Notes: generated by a model from the sequence alone, not told the origin. A stretch of DNA of 64,000 nt from Acidobacteriota bacterium (GCA_016929335.1 JAFGIY010000258.1:1-64000); one strand, 5' to 3'; numbered from the stretch's first letter, positions 7,818-17,690 are shown. A program made the numbers and translations.

Positions 7818-8594
7818 ATGAAAATAGTCGTTTGCGTCAAATTTGTCCCGGATACCGCTACTAAAATTAAAATCGCTTCAAGCGGAAACGAGATCGACTT
7901 CGCGGACGTTACATTCGTTGTGAATCCCTACGATGAGTTTGCGGTGGAAGAAGCTCTTAAGATCAAAGAGAAGCTCGGCGGCGAAGTTGTTATTGTTGGC
8001 GCCGGAGCCGAACAGGCAACTACAGGCCTTCGGACATGCCTGGCAATGGGAGCGGATTCCGCTGTTTTGATCGGGGATCCATCGCTGGAAAAGGCGGATT
8101 CTTTCGTGATCGGCTCCGTTCTGGCCAAGGTATGCGGCAATCTCAATCCAGATCTGATCCTTTTTGGAAAGCATGCGATCGGAGTCGATAACGGCCAGGT
8201 CCCTGCGGTAGTGGCCGATCAGCTGAACCTTCCCCAGGCTACGGTGGTAACGAAGCTCGACATACAGGATAAGAGCTTCAGGGCGGAAAGAGATATCGAG
8301 GGCGCAGTCGAAATTGTCGAGGGCAGCCTGCCGGCGGTTGTTACCGCTCAAAAGGGCTTGAATATCCCGCGCTATGCATCTTTAAAGGGAATCATGGCCG
8401 CCAAGAAAAAACAGATTGCCGTCCAGACCGTAGCCTCACTCGGATTGTCTGCGGAAGATCTGAAGCCGCGCATTTCTATCGAGCAAATCACTCTGCCTCC
8501 CTCGCGTCCTCCGGGAAAGATCCTGAAAGGAGACGTTGCCGAGGTCGTGCCTCAGCTGGTGAAGTTGCTGCATGAAGAAGCGAAAGTCATATAA
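7818..8594 (+). CDS. etfB: electron transfer flavoprotein, beta subunit
   Basis: The 258-residue small subunit of the EtfAB heterodimer, which accepts electrons from acyl-CoA or other dehydrogenases and passes them to the quinone pool. The start KIVVCVKFVPDT, the nucleotide-site region NPYDEFAVEEAL (about 37-48), GADSAVLIGD and the ETF signature ending KGLNIPRYASLKGIMAAKKK (about 180-200) are typical. ATG 7818 follows a weak GAGGA. It is paired with etfA 52 bp downstream. No acyl-CoA dehydrogenase is adjacent, so the electron donor is encoded elsewhere. Confidence 0.93.
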   Translation: MKIVVCVKFVPDTATKIKIASSGNEIDFADVTFVVNPYDEFAVEEALKIKEKLGGEVVIVGAGAEQATTGLRTCLAMGADSAVLIGDPSLEKADSFVIGSVLAKVCGNLNPDLILFGKHAIGVDNGQVPAVVADQLNLPQATVVTKLDIQDKSFRAERDIEGAVEIVEGSLPAVVTAQKGLNIPRYASLKGIMAAKKKQIAVQTVASLGLSAEDLKPRISIEQITLPPSRPPGKILKGDVAEVVPQLVKLLHEEAKVI

Positions 8595-8646
8595 AACGGC
8601 AAACGCGCCATTGATTTTGCGCCATTAGTCTTTTCAAGGAGGAAAG

Positions 8647-9630
8647 ATGGCTCAAGGAATCCTGGTTTTTATAGAAGAACGGGAAGGCAAGGTCAAAAAG
8701 ACCTCTCTGGAAGCTTTATATGCAGCGAGAAAATTGGCAGACACGCTTCAGGAATCCGTATGCGCGCTGCGACTGGCGGCAGGGGAGCCTTCCGTCAGTC
8801 TTGCTCAATATGGGGCGGATAAGGTTATTGCCGCGCAGAGCGATCTGCTGGGGGCTTACTCATCGGAAGCCTATTGCTCCGTGGTAGCTCAAGTTGCGCA
8901 GAAGATTCAGCCTCGTTTCATCTTGGGATCTGCAAGCGCTATGGGAAGAGACCTTTTGCCGCGCGTTGCCGCAAGGCTGGGAGTCGGCCTTGCTCAGGAT
9001 TGCATTGAGGCGCGTGTCATAGACGGCCGGCAGCTGGAATGTTTGCGCCCGATTTATGCGGGCAAGGCTTACGCCCGAGTCCGGCTGTTGATGGTTCCAT
9101 CCATAGCTACTCTCCGTCCCAACGTTTTTTCGCTGGGAGCTCCCGATCCCGCACGCAACGCCGAGACGGAAGCATTTGCGCCCGAATTAAAGGCCGATCA
9201 AATCCATGCGTCGGTAAAAGAAACGAAAGCTTCCGCCGGACAGAAAATTGAGCTCACGGAAGCCAATATCATCGTTTCAGGCGGACGAGGGATGAAGGGG
9301 CCGGAGAATTTTCCGATGATCGAGCAACTGGCCGATGCTCTTGGCGGCGCAATGGGAGCTTCCCGTTCCGCGGTGGATGCCGGTTGGATCGACCATCAGC
9401 ACCAGGTTGGACAGACGGGCAAAACGGTGTCCCCTACGCTCTATATCGCCTGCGGAATCAGCGGAGCTATTCAGCACCTGGCGGGCATGTCGTCATCGAA
9501 ATATATTGTTGCGATCAATAAGGATCCGGAAGCTCCATTATTTAATGTGGCCGATTACGGCATCGTAGGCGACTTGTTCGATGTTGTCCCTGCGCTGACC
9601 CAGGCGGTCAAGAATCTGAAATCTTCATAA
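8647..9630 (+). CDS. etfA: electron transfer flavoprotein, alpha subunit
   Basis: The 327-residue FAD-binding subunit of EtfAB. The C-terminal FAD domain is complete: SGGRGMKGPENFP (about 217), GASRSAVDAGW (about 238), QVGQTGKTVSPTLYIACGIS (about 258) and HLAGMSSSKYIVAINKDPEAP (about 279). ATG 8647 follows AAGGAGG closely. The N-terminal half (about 1-190) is the lower-conservation domain that pairs with EtfB. It has no ferredoxin domain, so it is the ordinary or the bifurcating-neutral form; the sequence alone does not decide which. Confidence 0.93.
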   Translation: MAQGILVFIEEREGKVKKTSLEALYAARKLADTLQESVCALRLAAGEPSVSLAQYGADKVIAAQSDLLGAYSSEAYCSVVAQVAQKIQPRFILGSASAMGRDLLPRVAARLGVGLAQDCIEARVIDGRQLECLRPIYAGKAYARVRLLMVPSIATLRPNVFSLGAPDPARNAETEAFAPELKADQIHASVKETKASAGQKIELTEANIIVSGGRGMKGPENFPMIEQLADALGGAMGASRSAVDAGWIDHQHQVGQTGKTVSPTLYIACGISGAIQHLAGMSSSKYIVAINKDPEAPLFNVADYGIVGDLFDVVPALTQAVKNLKSS

Positions 9631-9742
9631 AGCAGAAGCATCCGCCGCCGCATTAGAGGCTTTATGAAGAATGCGGGCTAGGGTTTCCGCCATTGCATGG
9701 TGTATCCTGAACCGGTAACCTTGAAAGGTCGTGATAGCCTAA

Positions 9743-12091
9743 ATGGCTACTTTTAAGAAATCCGGGAGATCGTTGATTCGGCCGCGGCAGCGGTGGCTCT
9801 TGTATCTGCTGGAAAACCTGCGCAGCGGGCTGACGTGGATTGATTTTTGCGTCGGGCTTTGCGCGACCATTCTTATTTCCATCATACTAATCGGATTCCG
9901 TTCCCCTGTCATTCCGGCCTATAAGGTGGGCCAGATCGCCGACCGTGATGTGAGGGCAACACAGGACGTTGCCTATGAAGATCATGCTGCAACGAATCTG
10001 AAGCGTGACGAGGCCGAGTCCAGCGTCCCGGCGTTATACCAGATAGAATCGGATCTAATTTCCGAGCGCGAAAAAGCCATTACCTCTGCTTTTTCCATCG
10101 CTCGCGACATTCTGACGAAAAATGAATTCACCCTCGATTCTGAGCTGACACGGCCACTGGAACAGAAACTTTTGGAGGAAATCCGGAACAAGATCAACCA
10201 ACGGCTGCCTGATGAATCGCTCCCGGTCTTGTTGCGCCATCATTTCAGTTCTGCTCTTGAAAACAGGATTATAAAGATCCTCGATACGGTATTGAGAGAC
10301 GGAATCATTTCGAACCGCGAACAATTCCTCAAAGACCAGCGGAGAGGGATTGTGACCCGCAGTGGCACGCGATCCCTGGAGCGTCCTCTGGCTGACGGAT
10401 ATCTGGCCCGAGATCTGCCTTCGGCCAAAGAATATGTGCGGCAATATCGATCGGATTTTTCAACGCTGTCTCAGCGGGACCAGGCAGAAATCATTCAATT
10501 CCTGGAAAACTCTCTGTTTCCCACACTTCTATACAACCGGGAAGAAACGGAAATGAGGCGCGTCGAGGCAGCATCCCGCGTGACACCGGTAATTTTACAG
10601 ATCCGGCAGGGCCAGGCGATCCTCCGCAGCGGCGAGCAGGTGACGCCCGCCATCATCATGCAGCTCGATGCTCTCAGAAACCTGCGGCGACCGCGTTCGC
10701 TGATAGGACAGTTGGGCGGGTATTGTCTTATTACCGCGATCCTTATGTATTCCATATGGCGTTATCTGGTTTTCTATCAGAGCCGTCCCAGCAAGATAAG
10801 AAAACACATGACGCTCATCCTCGTGGTAATTGCCCTCGAATTATTGACGATTCGTTTGGCGACGGCTCTTGCGGATATTCTTGGGGATCGTTTCCAGCAA
10901 TTCCATGATTCCGCAGTTTTGTATTACGGCATTCCATTCGCGTTCGGGGTGCTTCTGACAACTCTGCTCGTCGATGTTAATCTCGGGATTGTGTCGACGG
11001 TCCTTCTTTCTGTTCTGACGGGCCTTTTTTATGGCGACGTCGATCTTGCCGCTTACCTTGTGGTCGGAAGTCTGGCGGGCATATACAGCATCCGGCAGTA
11101 TAAGGACAGGGCCGCTATCCTCAAGGCAGGTGTAACGATAGGGACCGTCAATATTATCTGTCTGGCGGCGTTGGCGATCCTTCGGCATGCACGGCCCATG
11201 TTTACGGACATCCTGAACCAGATCGTTCTGGCGCTGTTGAGCGGTGTACTTTCCTCGACTCTGGCTTCCATGCTGCTGCCGGCTCTTGAGTCGCTGTTTA
11301 AAATCGTTACGGACATCCGGCTTCTGGAATTGTCGAATTTGAATGCGCCTCTGTTGCGGCGGCTGGCGGTTGAGGCGCCCGGCACCTATCATCATAGCTT
11401 GATGGTCGCCGCTCTGGCCGAAGGCGGTGCAGAATCCATCGGGGCGAATCCTCTGCTCGCCCGCGTTGGCGCCTATTACCATGACGTGGGGAAAGCGAAA
11501 AAGCCGGAATTCTTCGTGGAGAATCAATCCTATGAATACAACAAGCATGAAGAGCTTGCTCCCAGCATCAGCTGTCACATCATCGCCGGCCATGTCAAGG
11601 AGGGCCTGCAGCTTGCGGCGGAAGCCGGACTGCCGCAGCGCATCAGCGACATGATCCCCGAGCATCACGGAACGCGGGTAATGACATATTTTTATGAAAA
11701 GGCCAAAGACAGCGCCGGTGCAAATGAGGGGGATCCCGTCGAAGCGGATTTCCGATATCCGGGCCCGAAGCCTCAAAGCAAAGAAGCGGCGATTATTATG
11801 ATGGCGGATGCCGTTGAGGCCGCGTCCAGAACCCTCTCTTCGCCCACAAAATCGCAGATTCAGAGAATGATTGACCGTCTGATTGATGCCATCATACGTG
11901 ACGATCAGTTTGTGGAATGCGATATCACGCTCAAAGATGTTCAGCTGGTTAAGGAGAGCTTCTTTAAGATCCTGACCGGGACCTTTCACCATCGCATCGA
12001 TTATCCGGGATATGACTTCAGAGAAACAGAGGACGAGTCCAAGCGAACTGCTCCGCAGAATTCAGGCTCTGAACAGACAACGACAATATAA
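9743..12091 (+). CDS. 7TM-HD phosphodiesterase (PgpH/YqfF family)
   Basis: A 782-residue inner-membrane protein with the 7TMR-HDED architecture. It has an N-terminal anchor (about 34-54), an extracytoplasmic domain (about 60-325), seven hydrophobic segments (about 330-530) and a cytoplasmic HD domain (about 545-740). Metal-site motifs are GTYHHSLMVAALAE, GAYYHDVGKAKKPEFF, a later ISCHIIAGHVKEG and IPEHHGTRVM. Characterised PgpH proteins hydrolyse the second messenger c-di-AMP, and that role is inferred here. It overlaps ybeY by 80 bp, reproducing the frequent pgpH-ybeY pairing. No c-di-AMP cyclase is in the window. Confidence 0.88.
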   Translation: MATFKKSGRSLIRPRQRWLLYLLENLRSGLTWIDFCVGLCATILISIILIGFRSPVIPAYKVGQIADRDVRATQDVAYEDHAATNLKRDEAESSVPALYQIESDLISEREKAITSAFSIARDILTKNEFTLDSELTRPLEQKLLEEIRNKINQRLPDESLPVLLRHHFSSALENRIIKILDTVLRDGIISNREQFLKDQRRGIVTRSGTRSLERPLADGYLARDLPSAKEYVRQYRSDFSTLSQRDQAEIIQFLENSLFPTLLYNREETEMRRVEAASRVTPVILQIRQGQAILRSGEQVTPAIIMQLDALRNLRRPRSLIGQLGGYCLITAILMYSIWRYLVFYQSRPSKIRKHMTLILVVIALELLTIRLATALADILGDRFQQFHDSAVLYYGIPFAFGVLLTTLLVDVNLGIVSTVLLSVLTGLFYGDVDLAAYLVVGSLAGIYSIRQYKDRAAILKAGVTIGTVNIICLAALAILRHARPMFTDILNQIVLALLSGVLSSTLASMLLPALESLFKIVTDIRLLELSNLNAPLLRRLAVEAPGTYHHSLMVAALAEGGAESIGANPLLARVGAYYHDVGKAKKPEFFVENQSYEYNKHEELAPSISCHIIAGHVKEGLQLAAEAGLPQRISDMIPEHHGTRVMTYFYEKAKDSAGANEGDPVEADFRYPGPKPQSKEAAIIMMADAVEAASRTLSSPTKSQIQRMIDRLIDAIIRDDQFVECDITLKDVQLVKESFFKILTGTFHHRIDYPGYDFRETEDESKRTAPQNSGSEQTTTI

Positions 12092-12515
12092 AATCTGCCG
12101 GGGAGCTGTTTCTTTGTTCTGCGCGAACGTGCTTTGTATTCTGGACCGTGAAAATGCGGCGCTGTCGGTTGCTTTCTTAAGCCCGAGGGAAATGCGCGCG
12201 TTGAACAGCCGATATCTCCGGCGCAACTACGCTACGGATGTGCTGAGCTTTTCGTATGATGAAGTGAGGATGGAAGGAAGGCCGTTTCTCGGAGAAATCG
12301 TTATTGCTCCGCAGGTCGCCGTTCTTCATGCGTCGCGCTATGGAGTGCCGCCTGAAAAGGAGATGCGAAAACTGCTTGTACACGGAATCCTCCACCTGCT
12401 GGGATACAACCACGAAACGGACAGAGGAGAGATGAATCGGCTTCAGGCAAGGCTATTGCGTAAAAAATTGTTGACGGCTTCACCTGCCATAATGAATGGA
12501 AAGGAAGTGCGATGA
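12012..12515 (+). CDS. ybeY: endoribonuclease YbeY
   Basis: A single-domain zinc RNase for 16S rRNA 3'-end maturation and ribosome quality control. The product is 167 residues. The signature HGILHLLGYNHETD supplies the three zinc ligands H124, H128 and H134, and NYATDVLSFSYDE (about 72) precedes it as in the family. The only ATG is 12012, which makes an 80-bp overlap with the upstream gene. The conserved core starts near residue 20 (LNRQRQYKI), so a later non-ATG start would reduce the overlap. It also overlaps the next gene by 4 bp, indicating translational coupling. Confidence 0.92.
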   Translation: MTSEKQRTSPSELLRRIQALNRQRQYKICRGAVSLFCANVLCILDRENAALSVAFLSPREMRALNSRYLRRNYATDVLSFSYDEVRMEGRPFLGEIVIAPQVAVLHASRYGVPPEKEMRKLLVHGILHLLGYNHETDRGEMNRLQARLLRKKLLTASPAIMNGKEVR

Positions 12516-13810
12516 TAGCCCTTAACATGGAGTTAGCGGTCATTGTTCTCTCGCTTCTGCTGCTTTTCTTCCTGTCGCTGATCGAGAACGCAATCACGCA
12601 ATCGAGCACGCTGATTCTTCGCATGATGATGGAACGTCCGGATAAACCGAATCTGCCGCTTTTCCCCGTCGTACTGGAAGATAAGATGCAAATCCTCGTC
12701 CCACTGCATTTCGGAACTCAGGTTTTTGCAGTTACGGCTGCCATTCTGATTACTCATCGCAGCATTCTGATATGGTCCACTCACGGATTGATCCATTCGT
12801 TTATCCTCATCGTTCTGCTTGTGGCCGTCTTCAACCTGTTGCTTCCGCGGCTTCTTACTCTGAATGAACCGGAAAAGAAACTGGCAATATTGTTGCGGAT
12901 TTTTAGCCCGTTCTATGCCTTTCTGCGCTCGGTCACGATGCCGTTATCGAAGGTTTTGAGCCTTTTTGAGCGTCTGCATGAAGAGATTGATGAAAAGAGC
13001 AAATCCGATAATGAGGAAGCGAGCGGCGAAGAAATACAGGCCTATCTCGAGATCGGCGAAAACGAAGGCATTCTGCAGGAGGAAGATACAAAGCTCATTC
13101 AGTCGGTTGTTGAGTTCGGAAACACCTTGGTGCGGGAGGTGATGACCCCGCGGACCAAAATCATAGCCTGCGATGAAACGGCCACGATAGCGGAGCTGCG
13201 CGAAACCATGATACGGTACCGACATTCCCGAATCCCGATTTATCGCGGTGACATGGATCACATCATCGGAATCGCCTACATCCGTCAGCTTATGGCGGAA
13301 TATGCCAAGGGGAGAGAATCCGATTCCATAGCGGGTCTGGTAAATCCGGCCTTGTTTGTTCCGGAAACCAAACCTGTTTCCAAGCTGCTCAAGGAGCTTC
13401 AGGAACGCGGAGACCATGCTGCAATTGTGATCGACGAATACGGCGGCGTTGCAGGACTGGTAACGATAGAAGACCTCGTGGAGGAAATCGTCGGAGAAAT
13501 CCGGGACGAGGACGAAGCCAAGGTAAGCAAAATCATAGAAGAGGGGGGCAGAAGCTATGTTTTGCGAGGCAGCACCGAACTTTCGCGTCTTGAAGATATA
13601 GCAACCCGCAAATTCGAAAACCTGAGCTGCGCTACAGTCGCCGGATTGGTGATGGCATACCTGGGGCGCGTGCCTGCGCGCGGCGAATCCTTTGATTTGA
13701 ACGGGCTAAAGATTCAGATCCTTGACGCTGATCGCAAGCGGGTGCACTGGGTCCGCATCCAGTTGCCTGAAATTCCAGGCGACGAAGCTCAGGAGAAAAA
13801 AGGGGACTGA
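12512..13810 (+). CDS. CorC/HlyC-type CBS-domain membrane protein
   Basis: A 432-residue protein of the haemolysin C/CorC (CNNM-like) family, associated with magnesium or cobalt efflux. Residues 1-140 hold about four membrane segments (DUF21-like). Two CBS domains follow at about 207-325 (EVMTPRTKIIAC, HSRIPIYRGDMDHIIGIAYI, AIVIDEYGGVAGLVTIEDL). A C-terminal CorC_HlyC domain (about 345-425) ends near HWVRIQLPE. It starts 4 bp inside ybeY and is followed after 15 bp by ribD. The ybeY-corC order is widely conserved. The transported ion is not evident. Confidence 0.88.
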   Translation: MIALNMELAVIVLSLLLLFFLSLIENAITQSSTLILRMMMERPDKPNLPLFPVVLEDKMQILVPLHFGTQVFAVTAAILITHRSILIWSTHGLIHSFILIVLLVAVFNLLLPRLLTLNEPEKKLAILLRIFSPFYAFLRSVTMPLSKVLSLFERLHEEIDEKSKSDNEEASGEEIQAYLEIGENEGILQEEDTKLIQSVVEFGNTLVREVMTPRTKIIACDETATIAELRETMIRYRHSRIPIYRGDMDHIIGIAYIRQLMAEYAKGRESDSIAGLVNPALFVPETKPVSKLLKELQERGDHAAIVIDEYGGVAGLVTIEDLVEEIVGEIRDEDEAKVSKIIEEGGRSYVLRGSTELSRLEDIATRKFENLSCATVAGLVMAYLGRVPARGESFDLNGLKIQILDADRKRVHWVRIQLPEIPGDEAQEKKGD

Positions 13811-13825
13811 CTGTTCGGAGTATTC

Positions 13826-15016
13826 ATGTTTAGTGACATGGATCGCAGGTTCATGAAGAAGGCTCTGGCTTTGGCGGAGAAAGCGATAGGACTGGCCAGC
13901 CCGAATCCCAGCGTGGGCTGTGTCATCGTTCGGAACGGCCGGATCGTGGGGCGAGGCTGGCACGAATACTCCCTTATGGATCATGCGGAAGTAAAAGCAC
14001 TCGAAATGGCCGGAGAATTTTCGCGGAATGCCACAGCCTATGTAACGCTCGAGCCTTGCTGCCATCAGGGAAGAACTCCGCCTTGTGTGAATCGCTTGAT
14101 CCATTCGGGCATCCGCCGCGTCGTTGTCGCCGGAATCGATCCAAATCCCCGGGTATCGGGACAGGGCCTCAAACGCCTGGCCGCTTCCGGTATCCGGGTG
14201 GACGTCGGATTGATGTCTGAGGAAGCCGCGAAAATCATCGAGCCGTTTGCATGCCATGTTGCCACGGGCACTCCTCTCGTTATCGGCAAAGTGGGGATGT
14301 CGCTGGATGGGAAGATCGGTACCGGATTCCCGAAGGGACGCGGGATTACATCGCCGGAGGGCAGGGGATTCGGACATCGCTTGAGGCTGAGTGCGGATGC
14401 ATTGCTGGTGGGAGTCGGCACTGTTCTTGCCGATGATCCTGAATTGACCTACCGGGGGACTGCGCCCAAAGCCCGTCCCCTGATCCGCGTAATTCTCGAT
14501 TCGCGATTGCGTACGCCTTATGAAGCCCGCCTGTTCCGAACGCGCCCGCGCGCTCCCATACTCATTTTCTGCGGAAGGGAAGCGCCCGAAGCCCGCAGAA
14601 GGAAATTGGAAAAAAATGGAGCCGAAATTATAAGAGTCTCTTCTTCAAAGAGCGGGCTGGACCTGAAGGCGGTTCTCAAAGAACTGGGAAAGAGGAAGGT
14701 GCTCGGTTTGCTGGTGGAAGGGGGAAGCCGTGTGCATTGGTCCTTTCTTTCCAAACAGCTGGTGGATCTCTTCTACTTCATTATCGCTCCCGTTGTGCTG
14801 GGGGGAGAGCGGTCCATTCCTTCGGTAGGCGGGACGGGCTATAGGGCTATCGCGGATTCACCGAGGTTTAAAATCCGAAAATCCTATCCGGTCGGGCCGG
14901 ATTTTGTTCTTGAGACGTATCCATCCTACTCGAAATCTATTTTGTCCCCCTGGCTGCCTTCAGAAACCGGTTCATCTGGCGCGCGATATCCTTTGCCGTC
15001 ATCAAGGCGGATATGA
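13826..15016 (+). CDS. ribD: bifunctional riboflavin biosynthesis protein RibD
   Basis: RibD deaminates the pyrimidine intermediate of riboflavin synthesis and then reduces its ribosyl chain. Residues 8-145 are the zinc deaminase with HAE (H53, E55) and PCCHQGRTPPC (C78, C87). Residues 150-370 are the NADPH-dependent reductase, with GKVGMSLDGKIG, ADALLVGVGTVLADDPELTYR and VEGGSRVHWSF. The total is 396 residues. The expected family end is near DFVLETYP, and about 27 further residues run through the 3' end of the oppositely oriented thiE. ATG 13838 (MDRRFM) is an alternative start. No ribE, ribA or ribH is adjacent. Confidence 0.92.
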   Translation: MFSDMDRRFMKKALALAEKAIGLASPNPSVGCVIVRNGRIVGRGWHEYSLMDHAEVKALEMAGEFSRNATAYVTLEPCCHQGRTPPCVNRLIHSGIRRVVVAGIDPNPRVSGQGLKRLAASGIRVDVGLMSEEAAKIIEPFACHVATGTPLVIGKVGMSLDGKIGTGFPKGRGITSPEGRGFGHRLRLSADALLVGVGTVLADDPELTYRGTAPKARPLIRVILDSRLRTPYEARLFRTRPRAPILIFCGREAPEARRRKLEKNGAEIIRVSSSKSGLDLKAVLKELGKRKVLGLLVEGGSRVHWSFLSKQLVDLFYFIIAPVVLGGERSIPSVGGTGYRAIADSPRFKIRKSYPVGPDFVLETYPSYSKSILSPWLPSETGSSGARYPLPSSRRI

Positions 15017-15590
15017 CGGCCGCACTGTCCGCTCCTGCATCCAGTACTTCACGAACCTGATCCAATCCGATTCCACCGATTGCCGCCACCGGAATAGGGG
15101 AGATCCCGCAGGCTGCCTTCAGGCGCCTCAAACCGACGGCCGGCGCCGCATCTCTTTTTGTCCGAGTCGGATAAATGGGACCGAATCCGAAGTACTGAAG
15201 GGGCAGATAAGAGCTCTTGCGGATCTGCTCAACCGTATGTGTGGAAAAGCCGATGATTTTATTGCGCCCAAGTATGATGCGGGCCGCTTCCGGCGGCAGG
15301 TCCGTTTGGCCCAAATGAACTCCTGCAGCCCCACTGCTCAGCACCAGGTCACAGCGGTCGTTGACGATAAGCGTAACGCCTTTTAACGAAGCGAACTCCA
15401 CACATTCCATGAGATCGCGCACCAATTCCCTTATAGGAGTGGATGTGTCCCGTATCTGCACAATCTCGGCTCCGCCGCGCACGAGCTCCTTCAGGATGGC
15501 AAGATGGCTGGTTTTGTGTGCCAGCTCCTTATCGGTGATCGGATAAATCGGAGGGAGATAGAACCGCATGCGTTTTAGAGCCCTCGTCAC
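14937..15590 (-). CDS. thiE: thiamine-phosphate synthase
   Basis: ThiE couples the thiazole and pyrimidine moieties to thiamine phosphate. It is a 217-residue TIM barrel with the usual motifs: YPITDKEL (about 16), GGAEIVQIRD (about 39), LIVNDRCDL (about 73), GVHLGQTDLP (about 89), GFGPIYPTRTKRDAAP (about 134) and IPVAAIGGI (about 164). It starts 1 bp after the accC stop and so is the last gene of an accB-accC-thiE transcript. No other thiamine gene is nearby. Its last 80 bp overlap the end of ribD on the other strand. Confidence 0.92.
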   Translation of the reverse strand: MTRALKRMRFYLPPIYPITDKELAHKTSHLAILKELVRGGAEIVQIRDTSTPIRELVRDLMECVEFASLKGVTLIVNDRCDLVLSSGAAGVHLGQTDLPPEAARIILGRNKIIGFSTHTVEQIRKSSYLPLQYFGFGPIYPTRTKRDAAPAVGLRRLKAACGISPIPVAAIGGIGLDQVREVLDAGADSAAVISALMTAKDIARQMNRFLKAARGTK

Positions 15591-15591
15591 G

Positions 15592-16944
15592 TTATCCCGG
15601 AGCGGAGTTTTGATTCATCTGTTCCAGAAAGTGTGTATGGATGCGGCCGGCGCGGAAATCCTCATTACTCAAAATTCGCTGGTGCAATGGAATGGTAGTA
15701 TGTACTCCTTCCACAACCGTCATTTCCAGCGCGCGTTTCATGCGGCGAATGGATTCCTGCCGGTTTCTGCCGAAGGCAATAATCTTGGCAATTAGAGAGT
15801 CATAGTATGGCGTAATGACATATTCGTTGTAAGCAGCCGAGTCTACCCGGATGCCGATTCCGACGGGCGGGTGAAATGTTTTTAATTTCCCGGGAGAGGG
15901 GAGGAACGTATCGGGGCACTCTGCGTTGATACGGCATTCCAGAGCGTTGCCGCGGAACACGATATCCTTTTGCGTGTATCCCAACGGTTCCCGGCCGGCA
16001 AGCCGGATCTGTTCCTTTACCAGATCGAGCCCTGTTACGAATTCGGTAACGGGGTGTTCGACCTGAATCCGAGTATTCATTTCGATGAAGTAATAATGGC
16101 CCCGGTCGTCAAAGACGAATTCCATGGTGCCCGCATTCGCGTAATGGACTGTGCGCGCCGCCTGCACCGCAAGGCGTCCGACCTCAGCTCTCAATTCCGG
16201 TGTCAGATAGGGAGAGGGGGATTCCTCGATCAGTTTCTGATGGCGTCGCTGGATGGAGCATTCTCTTTCTCCCAGGTGAACGACGCTTCCGTGATGATCC
16301 GCCAGAATCTGAAATTCAATATGCCGTGCAACGGGTATGTACTTTTCCAGATATACGCCTCCGATTCCGAAGGCAGAGATCGCTTCATTTTGCGCGATTT
16401 CGAGGGCATTCGGAAGATCCTCGGCTGAATGGACGATCCGCATTCCCTTGCCGCCGCCGCCGGCTGCGGCTTTGATAATTACCGGATAGCCTATTTCATC
16501 GGCGGCGTTCAGGGCGGAAGAAATGGATCCCTGAATCTTGTCGGTGCCGGGAACAACAGGCAAACCGGCTTCCTTCATTGCCTTCCGGGCAACGTCCTTG
16601 TCGCCCATCATTCTGATTACTTCCGGCGACGGGCCGATGAAAGTGATTCCACACGCTTCGCAGACTTCCGCAAAATAGGAGCTTTCAGCCAGAAATCCAT
16701 AGCCCGGGTGAATCGCATCGGTATTCGTAATTTCGGCTGCGCTGATTACGGCCGGTATGTTCAGGTAGCTTTCGCTGCTGGGCGCAGGGCCGATGCAGAC
16801 GGCTTCATCCGCGAAGCGCACGTGCAATGAATGCTGGTCGGCCTGGGAATAAACAGCGACCGTGGGTATTCCGAGTTCTTTGCAGGCGCAAATGATGCGG
16901 AGCGCGATCTCACCCCGGTTGGCTATTAGAATTTTTCGAAACAT
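15592..16944 (-). CDS. accC: acetyl-CoA carboxylase, biotin carboxylase subunit
   Basis: AccC carboxylates biotin on AccB using ATP and bicarbonate, the first step of malonyl-CoA formation. It is 450 residues, full length. The N-terminal Rossmann-like domain begins [16 protein letters not shown]. The ATP-grasp part contains [13 protein letters not shown] (about 160), [20 protein letters not shown] (about 227), [16 protein letters not shown] (about 285) and the C-terminal HFLEQ end. It lies 5 bp downstream of accB and just upstream of thiE. accA and accD are not in the window. Confidence 0.95.
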   Translation of the reverse strand: MFRKILIANRGEIALRIICACKELGIPTVAVYSQADQHSLHVRFADEAVCIGPAPSSESYLNIPAVISAAEITNTDAIHPGYGFLAESSYFAEVCEACGITFIGPSPEVIRMMGDKDVARKAMKEAGLPVVPGTDKIQGSISSALNAADEIGYPVIIKAAAGGGGKGMRIVHSAEDLPNALEIAQNEAISAFGIGGVYLEKYIPVARHIEFQILADHHGSVVHLGERECSIQRRHQKLIEESPSPYLTPELRAEVGRLAVQAARTVHYANAGTMEFVFDDRGHYYFIEMNTRIQVEHPVTEFVTGLDLVKEQIRLAGREPLGYTQKDIVFRGNALECRINAECPDTFLPSPGKLKTFHPPVGIGIRVDSAAYNEYVITPYYDSLIAKIIAFGRNRQESIRRMKRALEMTVVEGVHTTIPLHQRILSNEDFRAGRIHTHFLEQMNQNSAPG

Positions 16945-16949
16945 CGCGG

Positions 16950-17441
16950 TTATCCGCCTTGCTTTTCGGGACGGATGCCGAAAAGCTTTTGACCGAATTC
17001 CACGGGATGAGCGTTTTCAATGTAAATGCGAGCAATTTCTCCATCGATGTCCGACGGGATTTCGTTCATCAGCTTCATCGCTTCGACCAGGCATAAGATG
17101 GAGCCTGCGTGAACTTTATCCCCCGGCTTCACATAGGGCTCGGATTCGGGATTCGGGGCTCTATAAACGGTTCCAACAATGGGAGACGTCACGATGTGAA
17201 GCGACGCTTCTTCCGGATCTCCGGCAGTATCCGTTTGCGGTGATCCCGGTTCGGAGGTCGCGGGATGGACGGGAGCATAGCTCAAGCTTACCGTCCGAGC
17301 ATGCGCCGGAGAAGGGAGCGCTGAATCCGGGCCATATCCCCGTCTCAGGCGAATTTTTGTGCCGGTATGCTGCAATTCAAATTCGCTGATGTCGCTCTGG
17401 AGAATCTCCTGAATCAGGTCCTTAACTTCTTTGATATTCAT
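16950..17441 (-). CDS. accB: biotin carboxyl carrier protein of acetyl-CoA carboxylase
   Basis: The 163-residue BCCP carries the biotin that shuttles CO2 between AccC and the carboxyltransferase. The N-terminal 35 residues form the interaction helix. A Pro/Ala/Ser linker follows (about 36-78). The biotinyl domain (about 80-157) has the attachment site Lys123 in EAMKLMNEI and the expected [11 protein letters not shown] strand. It is co-transcribed with accC. Confidence 0.95.
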   Translation of the reverse strand: MNIKEVKDLIQEILQSDISEFELQHTGTKIRLRRGYGPDSALPSPAHARTVSLSYAPVHPATSEPGSPQTDTAGDPEEASLHIVTSPIVGTVYRAPNPESEPYVKPGDKVHAGSILCLVEAMKLMNEIPSDIDGEIARIYIENAHPVEFGQKLFGIRPEKQGG

Positions 17442-17690
17442 TTAAACTTCCCTGGCGCCTTGACGTGGAAAAATACAGCCGTCTCTTATAAGCCCCAAAT
17501 AGGTTTTAAGCATACAGCCGTGCTCTCATTGCGGATGCCGCCCTGCTCCGGCCCGACGCCATTCCTTTCGGCGAAGACAGGGATCATAGCACCAAATGAT
17601 TTGGGTTGTCAAAACGGGCGGACGAACGCAACCTTGGCTCCGAAATAAATCATTAATGGGCGCGCCGTGTGGATAATTCTTGGAAGGAGA
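17442..17690. other. intergenic region between accB and the pilQ terminator
   Basis: About 250 bp between the accB start and the end of the pil operon, both on the minus strand. It should hold the accB promoter, but I see no clear consensus elements. No gene is supported. Confidence 0.4.
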
